Assembly (NCBI GenBank): GCA_029961685.1
Contig: JARWKL010000009.1
Location: 31,741,708 to 31,805,707 of the forward strand
Direction of reading: 5' to 3'
Origin: Aristolochia californica
Taxonomy: Eukaryota > Streptophyta > Magnoliopsida > Piperales > Aristolochiaceae
DNA length: 64,000 bases
Part shown: positions 48,901 to 60,756 of the stretch, in pieces
Numbering within the stretch: position 1 is the first letter of the stretch
Layout: each line of letters begins with the position of its first letter
Translations under genes and position numbers: made by a program
Notes under the pieces: generated by a model
Seen by the model: the letters and a program-made list of their open reading frames with translations, nothing else
Databases searched by the model: none
What the model was told of the DNA's origin: nothing

Positions 48901-51900
48901 ATAATTTTAAATTTTACTCTCTCTATGTTAACTACGCTTCCTTCATCTAAACTCACGTTATAAATTGGTCCCCTTAAAAAATTGAAGCATATTATTGTGG
49001 CAAACTATGTGTTATAACTATAAGATGCTTAAGGTGTTTCTCTTTCATCTCTCTTTCTACACACTCTAAATTTTAAGTGTTTCTCTTTCATCTCTTTCTA
49101 GAATTAACTTTTCTAACTATTAAGGATCTCTTTTTCCTATTTTACACATCATGTGTGCCTTCAAACTTCCCTTCCTTGGTTTTAGTTGTCAAATACAAAT
49201 TCAGGAGAGTCTTTAATTTGTAAACTATTACCTGTTTTGTACGACTTTAACTTCTAAATCCTCATCAAATCAAAGCCTAAATTATTGTATGATAATATCA
49301 ATGACCCTTTTGAGAGAAAGTATGGCATACCATTAGGTACTTTTTTTCCTTCTAGAGTCCTGATTTTTTTTGGGAGGGTGAAAATATTCCAGAATCAAGA
49401 GGCTATTGAGATTACTTATTTTCTTATTTAAACCTTAGAACATTGTTATTACCATCTTATGCCCATAATTTTGATTAATCCCTTTCTTGGGCCATCCAAA
49501 TTTTTAAATAAAATATACTGTCTCAAGAATAAATATAATTAAAACAAAAAAGTAACAAATTTAACTAGACTGTCCCACAATGATTGCTTCAACCCTCCAC
49601 TGAAAATTATACATTGTCCACCAAACTTTGGCAAGATAGTAAAATAAGTATTCTGGGATCCTACTTCACTGTTCAGGAATATCACATAAAGAAAAGGAAC
49701 AACTTGATGATCAAATGTACCTGCAAATATTTCAAGACATCTCTGTGATAAGTGTGCTTTTGCACAAAATCTGTGACTAACGAGATGATCTCTTCATTAT
49801 CTATACTCCCATTTATATTGCAAGAAACATGAAAGGACGCAACCTTCCTCTTTATACTCTCATCCAGCAATGCCAGCTCCTGCTTCATTACAGTCACCCT
49901 CTGATGTGCTTCCTGGAGAACAAAAAACAATTAACAGGACCAGTGCACATGTTAATACCATATAAGACCGCTTCATCAAAGAGATTCATTAGACAAATAG
50001 AACAATCATATAAAAGAATTATAGTTCAATCAGAAGTTTTAGTCTATTTGTTGTAGGTAGTTTCGCATCAACTAATTAGTAGATAGAAGACAAGAGTATC
50101 ATTTGTTTTCCACTTAGACTGTCAAAGTATACAACTCTAGGAATCCTAATTTATTTTACCGTTTACAAGTGACTTAATGCTCTTTCTTGTTTTTTTTTTT
50201 TTTTTGGGTGTGCACTTTCTTGTACTGAAACTTTTACTAATGAACAAGCTATTTGATGATGTCTACAGGTTATCTCAAAACCAACCAGGCACCTTTCTTT
50301 CCTTTTCTCTCACTTCCTTCCTTTTTCTCGTGCATTTTTATTTTGCAATTAATAACTAACTACCTGATTTTCACTATCACTTTCGGCCGAAACTGATGTA
50401 AGCCATGTCACCCTAGTTTGAGAATCTCCAGTACCACCTCTTTGATGTTGCAAGAAGTGATCTTTTAAGGCATGACATTCTTGAAATTCGGAGTGCAATT
50501 GTTGATAGCTTTTCTGCAAAGCACCAAAGCCTCAGTAGCTGAAGGTTACAGAAACAGAACTAGATAATGGAATGGGTGATAAATACATATTGCCCATCAG
50601 GCAATTGCACACCAGGTTTTAGGAGACCAATAGAGGCCTACATGACTTCATATCGGCCAGTATTGGAATTTCAGGTACTTGATACAGTGCCAGATACCGA
50701 TATGATGAACCTTGGGTGAGAAGGAAAAGAAGATTACATGCAATCTGTCTCGTTGCAATTTAAGTAGGCAATGCTTAGCCTGTTCATGCATGAGCTTATG
50801 TAGCAACCATCTTGCTTCTATTGCTCTGAAAGATAAAATAAAACAAATACCATGTTAACAACAAAAACCAATGAGTAACTTCTGAATATGAAGCTAAGTT
50901 TTTTATCTTTCCTAAAACAGCCTCTACAGTTAAATATTGTGGGCAATTACAGCTTTGCAATAAATGAGTTCTTTCTGAAAAGTTAAAAAGTATGATATTT
51001 ACCCTTATCTTTTTTTTCCCTGACAATAATGAGATTGCATAAAAGGAGAAAGAAAGAGATTATAAGAGAGGAGGCAACGTCAATAAAGACCACTAACAAA
51101 AAGATCACCCACAAAACTGCCAAAAAAAAAAACAAAAACAAAAACAAAACTATAAAAATGAAAAACCAAAACAAGAAATAAAAAAATCAGCCAGTATCAA
51201 ATGGATAAGTGGAGCTATCCACAACCCAAGAAAGAGAAACACCCATCTGAGCAAGTATAGTTTCAGTAAACACAAAGTATATTTAAGGCAGAGGAGGACC
51301 TAACTCTTCCCTTTCTTTCTTGAAGAGTAGACAGGAGGGCCCACTTCCCCCTCTCCTGAGAGGGGGAGGGCCTCTCACCTGCCATGGAGAGAGGAGGGAC
51401 GAATCCTCTTCCAAGCAGCAAGGCCAAAATTGTGGATCTCAACCTCATCTTGTTTCTGCACAAAGGGAGGCTTTTCATTCCTCATAACTAAGAGAGCTAA
51501 AAGGAGGGAGGCCTTTCCCTTCCTCTAGAAAGAAACCTCACATGCACTCGTGGCTCTCATTTTTAGGAGAAGAAGTTTTGGGAGAGGAACAGAACTGAGC
51601 TTACTCTGTTTTAACAACAATCATTTTTATCAATTAATAAATAAAAAAGAAACCATACTCCTCATATCACAGATTCTATTAGATTCTGACGGCCATATTT
51701 ATAAATGGCATTTTAAGTGGTTTTATTTGGAATCAAGCCAAAACTAACAGACATATTTGATCATTCAATGAACAAGGGTTGTCTTAAGGAACTAACCAAA
51801 GAAAGAAACGGAACAAAAAGAAGACGAAAATGAAAAATTAAATTTCAATGTTGGAGTCCTAAATTAAAAAATGCCATTAATTACTGGAGTAGAGAACTTT

Positions 51901-54900
51901 ATTCCAGAAGTTCTCTACTCCAGTAATTCTGGAGGGGGACTCTGCAGTCATTCTCTCCTGGTTAGCAAGAAAAAAGACCCTCCTTGGAAGATCTGACATG
52001 TCCATGATGAAGTTCTTCACATTTTTTCAGATAAAATCATAGTCTGGCAGTACACCCACTGATCAGGTAACTCCCTAGCCAACCAGCTGGATAAACAGGA
52101 TGTCTCCCGCTAACATCTTGTTTTTGTGTGTTCTTTCCCTTTATATCTATCGGGCTTTGCCCCTATCTTTGTTATTGCTTGTTTATTCAGCAATAAAAAT
52201 CATCTACAATTTCAAAAGGAAAAAAAAATTCCATGATGTTCAATCATAAAAACAGCTTCAGGAAACACATGCAAAGGAACCTTATCAGAGACTGGCTTCA
52301 GAACATTACTTTTGATGTTGTACTTGATCTCCATGAGAATCCACTGCCTAGGGAACAAAAACAATTGCTCAATATCAGCCAGAAACCACTTACATAGACT
52401 TAAATGAAACCACTTAATGTGTAAAATTCCAACAAGACTCCCTTAGAAAAAAAGACCTGAACAAGCATTTAGTAAGCTGACCTGGGACTTGATCTCATCA
52501 TGAAACTTCTCATATTTTTTAACTTCTTCCAAAAGAGATAGCCTGTCTTGCAGCTTGCTAAGCTGTACTCAACAACTACGAAGTGCATATCAATATAAAA
52601 CAACTACTACAATGTAGCAACAAATTCCATGTCATTATCCTTTTTCTAACTGCAATATATGCAAAGAGATGTAATATTGCTGAACTTGGAGAGAGAAATA
52701 AATATACCTCTTTTGGATTAAGAAAATCAACTGATGTTGGTAGAAATTTTTTTGCAGTCATCGGAATCCTTGAGCAAACCTGTTATTTATTATTTGTCAA
52801 AGTTTGATCCTAGGCATTGAAGTTTACAAGCATCCATGCTGCAGCAAAATGGCTGAAAGAAACAGAAAATGAGCTTACATCTTTCCAATGGTCAAGTAAT
52901 TGTTCACGGTTGACTTTGCCCACCTCACAATGGTTTACAGTGCTGAGTTCAGAAGCAGATTCTATGAATCTATGCTCCAATTGGGGTGATGTCTTCCATC
53001 TCTTTTGGCCACTGTTCTGCCCATCCACAGAGTGTAATTCACTCGGAGCCCAATCTTCACTAACTTTACTTCCAGAGCTGTCAACATTGTATATAGAAAA
53101 TGATCTTTTGTAACTTTGGAGACTTCGCTGGGTGTTATTTGAATCATGCACCCTCAAAACTCCAATTGCTTTAGGGGAAAGTAGAGCCTTTAAATGAACA
53201 GCATTGGGACTATCTTTCTCCGTTATATGATAGGTATCTTTTCCACGAGTATGTTGCATATTGTTAATGACCTCATCTGGCTGCAATGAGGTTGATGTCA
53301 TTCCCAAGGTAATTGCTGAAGAATCTATAAAAGAAGCATGTAACCCCCTTTTATGCAAGTGACTCCTTCCAGGCATGGCCAAGCCTATCTTCGCATCAAT
53401 CGTCCTCTCGTAGCATCCAGAATGCAAGTCAATGGTAACTCCACAGTCCAAAGGAGTTTGGTAGCCCCCTGAACTTTCAGGCTTTTGTTGCAAGCCATGA
53501 AGCAAAGCCTGATCAGCTTCAGCTAAGGATTTGGACAACTGCTGTATACTTTTTTTGCACAAAGCACTTGACAGGGGGTAACTTGCAGTTCCGGGAGTCA
53601 AGGGTGTTGTATGACATTCAATTTTCACAACATCTTGTCTGTGAACCCTTGGGCTTGCATGCAGATCATCTAGTTGATCAGTTTGATTCAAAGTCCTGAA
53701 TGGGGTTGGGGTTGTCTGTGTAGGTAACGAATAAGGAAGAGAAGTCAAAGGAAGCTTTTTACTAGATTCAGTGTCCTTTAATGTTTGCATGAGACTATTG
53801 TTTTCCGAATCAGACACTTGATGTATTGAAGAGGGCTCCACTATCAACCTCCCATTCTCTGTACTGCAGAGAGCACCAGTATTTATTGTGCTTGTGGTTT
53901 CATCCAACACAGATCCAGTTCCTCCACAATGTTCAATTTCAACTTCAAGGTTTATGTTTCTATCAGCATTATCAGATGCATCATTCCCTCCTAGACTAGT
54001 AACAGAAACAGCTTGTTTTAATTTTAGATTTGCGGCATGGTTTTCCAAGAAGTCCTGGGAAGAAGAAGTTTTTTTAGCAGAACCAGGAAATGATGCTTTT
54101 GCACTGCCAACTTCAATCTCTTGTGTTTCAGAAACCTCGAAATTTAAGAATTTCTTCCTCATGGAAGATAAGCTATCACCGTACTTTGTGTCTTCCTTGT
54201 TCAAAGAAGAGAAATGCTGCTTTGTTGGAGGACTAGAAACACAATCATTTAGGGATAAAACAGCACTATCATGAAATAGCTGTCTCCCCTTAGCACGCAA
54301 AGACGACACAGATAATGGACTTCCACAGCCTAGTTCAACAGCAAACTTGGGAGCATATCTTCCATCCTTCAGAGATGCTGAAGATCTTTCAAGATTAGTT
54401 GCAATATGAAGGGTAGGAGTTCTTGGAAGAGGTAAAGGAGAAGATTGCAAAAGGTAATTATTATTTTCAGTTCCATTTTGGACATGATTTAGAAGCCCAT
54501 CAAGTGATCGATCTTTTTTCAGAGGTGAAAGGGTGATATCCCTATTAACAGCTCCCAACTGCGCTTGCAGCAGATGGGCATTGTTGTTTGACTCATTCTC
54601 TTGGAAAGAAGGTGCAGCCTGCAAAAGAATATGACAAACCTTTTAAGTAAAAAAAATTGGGAAACATATTAACTGGAAGGAGGTACTGATGAAAAATCCT
54701 ACAATTTCTCAGTGTTGCAAGTGTTAATTGCTAGTTTTAGCATCATATATTTTTTGTAAAACAAATGAATTCACAAGAACATAGACCACATGACATAAAA
54801 CTCTTGCAATAGAACAAATATAGAATAATGCATGGTTTTCCACACTTATTTTGTCAAAATGAGTAAATTTTCACAGAACTCCCTACTAGAAACAGTTAGG

Positions 54901-57095
54901 CAGAACATGAAAGCAAAACATCAAAAGAAAATAGAGTGATGCAGGATTTTCCACACTTATTTTCTTAAAATAAGAAAATCTCCACAAAGCACCCTAGCAG
55001 GCTTCACTAATTCATTAGAAATTACAATGTAGCTTGTCCACCACAAATCTAGGCATAAGGGAGTTTACACTTGCACCAGAAAAAGAGAAGCTTAAAAAAA
55101 AAAATTGCCAACAATTTAGTCATCTAATGAACACAGGAACAGGATGAAACAGAAACCCCAAGTTCTATCCAATATCAAGAGGGTGGTTGTCACACCAAAT
55201 AAAAACCACACATCAAAAAAATTTATTTTTATTCCAGGGAATGGAGTTTTTTAGAAGTTCATGCAGTGATATGTTGCCATCTGTCCATAAGGTTGTTAGC
55301 AAGTTAAAGAGTTTCCAAAGTAAGTAATGGTTTACATTAAACTACAATAGGATAAAACAAAAACAAAATAAGTGAAGTGATGTAAGTAGTGAAGAAACCT
55401 GTATATGCAAAAATTTAAAGAAAAATCTACGAAAGAGTTAGTGGCAATGATGATGATGACAAAAATGATCTTATAAGAACAAAACAACTTGAAAAAGGCA
55501 GGAATTTGCATACGCTTCTTGATTTTATTTCATACAAAAATACATCCCAAAGATGCCAAACTCAACCCAAAACTAAAACTGGCAATTGAATCCCAATCCA
55601 TCTACACCCCCAACTCTATTTATCACAGTAAATCTAGACACACTATAAATCAGTCTGCACAAAATTAAAACACAAAAATGCTACAAATAAATCAGTGAGA
55701 GTGCCTAACTAAGAAAATTAGATGCCATCCAAGGTAAGTTGTTTTGGGCTTATGTTCCAAAGATCAGAAAGAAAAATTAATTGAGAAATTTGTCACCTCA
55801 AAGGATTCACTATGCATATGATCCCGGTGTACACCATTGGCATCAGCAGGTACAGTCACTTTTATAATGGGTGTACAGTTACCATAGTTACTGTGACCTT
55901 CACCACTGGGCATTCTTGCACTCGAATTGTCATCAAATGGCTGAGTGTTTTTCATGTTTCCTGAATCTTTGGAGGAAACTGTTGAATGGTCTTTATTCAA
56001 GGAACAAGAAGGCTGCAACTCAGACACACTTTCAGCTAACAATGCTTCCAACTCAGGCGATATTTTCCCATAATCATATCTATTGGAGTCTGTAACCATA
56101 AGGCTCATTTCACTATATTCATCACAATTACTGGACTTTCCGGCAGAAGAAGAGCGGGTTACCAGCTTTTTTCCTGTCAAAACCTTTAGAATCCCAGGAG
56201 TGGTCGGTCGAGATTCTCCAGTTGGTGTCTCTTTATCCAACTCTAAAGGCAGCTTGGTTGGTGTGAGGAAATGTTGTGAGGGGCTGAATCGGTCACTTGA
56301 CTTCACGAGATTACGAAAATGCAATGAAAAGGCAGTGGAATCGAGAGTAACATCTTGTTGATTGCCTGAATCAGCAGACTCAGTTGACAACCGCCCAGAC
56401 CTTATAAATTTTGTTGATACAGGTCCAAAAAAACTCTCTTCTGCAAAACCACAAACTGCACTTGTAACATATGCAAAACCAATGAGCTTCTCACTTGTAG
56501 AAACATTGTTTTCTCCCCTCTTTTGACGGCTAAATGTCAAATAAGAAAAGGTATCTCAATGACGATCCTATAAAAGCAGAGATAATAGCATAGAAAGAAG
56601 AGTACGCTATATACAGTCCAATAGTACGACAAACATATGATCTCGGAGTAAGCAACTTGCGACTACCCTCACAAGACCTCCGCATAATAAGAAAAGTCAG
56701 AGCAAGCTAAAGATTGTTTATGTACCGTCATTTGATGTCAAAGAACCAGCGACGCTTCCAGGAGAGGAAAAATCCATATTTTGCACAAACAACGCTTGAC
56801 CATCTTCTTCTTCTTCCGCTTCTCCATCATCCTCCCGGCGTGATGAAACTTTAGAATCATCACGTCCTCCAATATCTGTTTGAAACCCTACTGAACCATC
56901 GAGTTTCTCTGACTCAGAAAGTTCGGCAGCTGATTTCTGATCTGGCGGAGTCTCGAAATCTTCATCACGATCAAAGACGAGAACGGAAGTGATATCTGCG
57001 AAGCTGACGCGCCTCGATCGTTTCCTCTGCAGCGCAAACGTTTCCTCCTCAGGTTCAGTAGTGTTCCCAAGCTCGTCTGGATCTCTTGGATCCAT
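42925..57095 (-). CDS. KNL1: KNL1/SPC105 kinetochore scaffold protein
   Basis: Proposed exons: 56726-57095, 55797-56440, 52879-54618, 52708-52779, 52482-52562, about 52281-52343, 51379-51455 (tentative), 50738-50825, 50364-50513, 49721-49912, 47538-47617, 47258-47330, 45823-45928, 45314-45401, 42925-43099; about 1,330 residues. Residues 29-32 are RVSF inside RKRSRRVSFADITSVLVFD, the PP1-docking motif of KNL1. A long, low-complexity, Ser/Thr-rich middle follows, including a 580-codon exon. The C-terminal third is the Spc7-type coiled coil (HKLMHEQAKHCLLKLQRDRL and onward), then an RWD-like region (LHLCFVDFGTGRKVKVILDM, YPSEIDPSQL, CWHVSQLVKAL). KNL1 joins the MIS12 and NDC80 complexes and recruits checkpoint proteins. 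The frame upstream of 57095 begins with GTG, so the ATG at 57095 is taken. Exon 6-7 borders are uncertain; a small exon between 45.9 and 47.2 kb may be missed. Confidence 0.88.
48279..48709 (-). mobile_element. Possible solo LTR in a KNL1 intron
   Basis: On the minus strand a segment starts TGTTAGAATATCATAATG at 48709, like many copia LTRs, and ends in a pyrimidine-rich stretch near 48360. The left border and a target duplication could not be fixed. Confidence 0.35.
51879..51928. repeat. Perfect 21-bp inverted repeat (foldback)
   Basis: Arms 51879-51899 and 51908-51928 are exact reverse complements, separated by 8 bases (tattccag). The core is ACTGGAGTAGAGAACTT. It lies in a KNL1 intron directly before LINE-derived DNA. 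Confidence 0.9.
51930..52230 (+). mobile_element. 3' end remnant of a LINE retrotransposon
   Basis: On the + strand a short frame reads GNSLANQLDKQDVSR then stop (about 52054-52101), which matches the C-terminal end of the RNase H domain in plant LINE polyproteins. A T-rich 3' tail of the usual LINE type follows (ttattcagcaataaaa near 52182), ending in an A-rich tract at 52218-52230. A stop codon three codons before that motif shows it is dead. It is antisense to the KNL1 gene. Confidence 0.6.
54820..54995. repeat. Diverged ~109-bp tandem duplication in KNL1 intron
   Basis: The block 'gatgcaNgNttttccacacttatttt' with following 'ctccacaaagcaccctag'-like sequence occurs near 54826 and again near 54935, with many substitutions between copies. 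Confidence 0.5.
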
Positions 57096-57419
57096 TGGGA
57101 CAAAGACCACTGTAAAAAATCACAAGTTATAGTAGGTTTTGGATCATAGTTTGAACGAATTTCCAGTCCGTAGGTATGAATTACTAGGATTTAAGAAAAC
57201 TTGGATCTGTTTCTCGGATTGCCAACATTTGAACGGAAATATGTGAAGCTCAAGTGCGGGAAAGGTTATGGCGGTTCAAATAAAGGAAACAGATAGAATG
57301 ACGAAAATACCCTGAGCAGCCAACGTCGTATTTTCACTAATGAAAATGACCTAAAACCCAGCAAAAAATCATTTCTTAAAGCTAGAATTCGTTCTATCTC
57401 TTTCGTTTTTGCTCACTTT

Positions 57420-57800
57420 ACCCTCTCGCATTTGAATATTATAAAATTATATATTTATTTAATATTATATATTTTTATATTATTTAAATTAAAAATATTA
57501 AATTTATTTCTTAATTATATTTATATTTTATATAATTTAATTTTATCTTAGTTTATTAATGGAATAATTAAATAAAATTATCTTATAAAAATTAGTTTTA
57601 TATCATAAAATATCCTTTTTATTTTCTATAAAGTCATGATTTTATTGTTATATTTGATTTCTATTTTAAGAGTGAGAATTTAGATATTACAAAAGCAATA
57701 ATTTGATTAAGTATTTAAAAAAATAAAAATACTTATTTATTTAATTATTTTGTTTTTAAAATATATTTATTGAAGTGAAAACAGAAAAACGAATTTAATC
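57420..57800. promoter_or_regulatory. Very AT-rich spacer of a divergent gene pair
   Basis: About 380 bp made nearly only of A and T lies between the 5' ends of the minus-strand KNL1 gene (ATG at 57095) and the plus-strand SFT2-like gene (ATG at 58007). No clear TATA box can be singled out in it. Shared use as a bidirectional promoter is possible but only inferred from the layout. Confidence 0.4.
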
Positions 57801-58006
57801 ATGGACGATCGATATATAACAAACCCACCAAGCGCCCATTCTTCTTCCTCTGTTTTTGTGTTTCAATATTAACGCGGTAACGGTATTGATGACAATACAA
57901 GAAGTCGAATTGCTTCAGTGTCTTCCCTGCGGTCTTGTCTGAGCCAGAAAATACATATACCCTCTCTATCTGCGTCTCTGTCTCTTCTCTCTTTCGCTCT
58001 CTTGTC

Positions 58007-60720
58007 ATGCAGAAAACTGCGCAGGCATGGTTCATGGGGGGGCCGAGCGGGACCGATCAACAGAAATCCTCCTCTCTTCTCGCCGATTGGAACTCGTATG
58101 CGGCGTCAAGATCTGTGGATGAAGCTGGATCTTCCGGCCTAGGGTTTGATATTGAAGCTGCTGTGAGGACCGCCAATGATAAAGTCGCTGGAACTTTCAG
58201 TGTGTAAGCACGCCCGGAGCTTTTGGGTGTCCTCTGCTTCTTTTCAAACTTTATATTTATGGAATTTGATCCGTCGCTAACGGGTTGCTCCTATGTTCTC
58301 ATTTTTTGTGGTTGAACATTTCCGACATTTAACAGAATTTGCTTCTTCTGAATTTTTTGTGTTTTTTATGTTTGTTCACTTTTGGAGTTGGGAACCATAG
58401 GTTGTCTTCTTAGCCCCTCCATTGTCATTGTTGGAGCCAAGAGATTTTTAATTGGCGATATTTATGCCTTTCTTTTAGTTCACTAGCGAGGCTTTATAAA
58501 TTTATGTGAGTTGATCCATCAATCATGAATCTTTACATTTGAATTCGGTTTTGAAATTCTTCGGACCCATACTTTTTGGAAGTTTGGCTTCTACTGCCTT
58601 TACTAATCATGCCTGCGTTTTTTGTGGAGATCGGAATCTTTGACAGGCTGGGTCATTTTTGCCTTAAAAATTGACCATGATTCGCTGCTTGGATAAGTGC
58701 ATGGTTCATTTTAGTGTTTATATATACTTCATGAGCTGCATAGTTGTTTTGGTATTCAGGATATTAATTGCTTCAAGTCTTTTAATGGACCTAAATTGGT
58801 GAGCGCATTGAGAAATACCGTATCCTTCATATGAAAAAAGATTTATAAGTATCCAGCCTTTAGGTTTTTCTTGAATTGCTCTCAAAAGGCTCAGAGTCAC
58901 AGAGTTAGCAAACTTTTACTAAATCTTACAAATCTCTCGAACAAAGAGTGTTTCTTGCTGTTAGAAAGCTGACCACAAATTTGATGAATAAATGGGTTTA
59001 ATTATCAATTCTTCAGCCATTGGGGTGGACGTGTTTAAGCTCAGGTTGGTCACTTGGTTCGGGATCGGGCTGAAACTTGTCATGAGCCTCAAAATTGAGC
59101 TTGAGCTTGGCTTGACATAATCTATGGGCTCAAGTTAGAGTGGTTTCTTCCTTCAGAAATTTGAGAGGTAACGATCCCCCCTCTTTCCTGTCAACTCCTC
59201 TCTTCTCCTATTGTGAGAGAGAAGGGACACAAGAAAGGGGAGTTTTCTTATTGATTTTTGGTCAGAAAACAGAGAGGAGAGGGGTCTGCCCCTTTCCCAT
59301 AAAGAACTAAGACTTAATAGTGGTAGAATTAGCTGTGATAGGGCTGCAATTGTGCCTAATGGTTGAAAAGGTTTCCACAAACTTCTCACCATTGCAGTAT
59401 GAATGGGAAAAAGAACCAACGCCATTGCCAACTTGTTATAAGTTCTCCTTCTCTGAAAGAAAGGAAGCATTAAATTAGCCATTATTAAATGCAAAGAGCT
59501 ATCTATATCTCTGAAAACTATTAAAAAAATAAAAGAGTTACAAAGAAATGGGGCGTTGTAATGGAAAAATACTCAAGGCAGAGAATGAAATGGGACATTA
59601 TGCTCCATTCTTTTTTAAAGATTGTAAATAATGAAAAGTGGCTTAAAATCAAGATACATTAAATGAAAGAGCAAATAACTTTTACCATTTTAAAACAAAA
59701 GAGCAATTATCTTTTAATTTTTCATTTTTTCTTTATATCATAAACTGATATATTTATAGTATGCATTTAAAATGAGAGTATACTTGGTATGGATGGCAGC
59801 AGGTGGGTTTCACGGGGAACATGCTCCACTAACAGCAGGGATTGGGTTGCTAAGTAACCTCTAGGGGCAGAGATGGGGTAAAGTCCAAAACACCGCTCAG
59901 GTTCCGGGTGGAGATGGTTTTTTCCATTCCTGTCCACAGGGTTTTGATATATATATATACCCTTAAAATCTCTTTGTTTGAATATTTTGAAGTTTATATA
60001 TGTTTTAAATTTTATGTGATTTTATTTTTAAACAACTATATGAAGCAAAAGAAGGAAAAGATTGAAATTCAACCCTGTGGTAAGGTGGGGTGGGATCGCA
60101 AGGCAAGACAAGGTTGAAAAACCAATCCTGTCTCAGTGTGGGGCAAGGAAGGGATTGTGAGATGGGGTTGAAAGGTGAAGATGGGTTTTAAAAAACCAAC
60201 CCTGTAGGATCGAGGGGAGGGGTTGAGTTACGGGGTGGGATTCGGTTTCTTAAAACCTGCCCCTTTACTATTGCTATACGCGGGATTATACCTTGTGGTG
60301 TGGTGCTCCATTCCACCAAACCCCATCCTTGTATGGGGAACATCTTCCAATCCTGAAACTTGAACCAGCTCATAGGCCATTAACCCAAGCTTAGGAAGGC
60401 TTGGGCTTTGCGCAATTTGGCTAACGAGCTTGACTCCTGGCTTGAGCTTGGATTAGAACTGAGCTAAGTTGAGCTGGAGATGACTCAGCTTAGTGCCACC
60501 ACTATTTAGCCATATATTCTTACTAAAAATGAGCTGAAGTATTCTAGTTTTGGTCTGCACTATCTCAAGCTTTCCAGAATGACTATGAATTTCCAGTTAG
60601 AAGTCTTACTTACATTGGTTAGTCATGATTTGAAAAAGAAAAAAATTAGCTTAGTTAATTTCGTAAGGAAGTTGGGTTCTTTGGCTTTAGTATTCTAATA
60701 GTAGATGGTGTAGCTTACAG

Positions 60721-60756
<36 letters not shown>

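Noticed and set aside
53888..54274. Plus-strand 128-residue frame in the large KNL1 exon
   Set aside because: Antisense shadow of the long coding exon.
57096..57110. Five extra N-terminal residues of KNL1
   Set aside because: That frame starts with GTG next to an acag acceptor-like sequence; the ATG at 57095 is the likely start.
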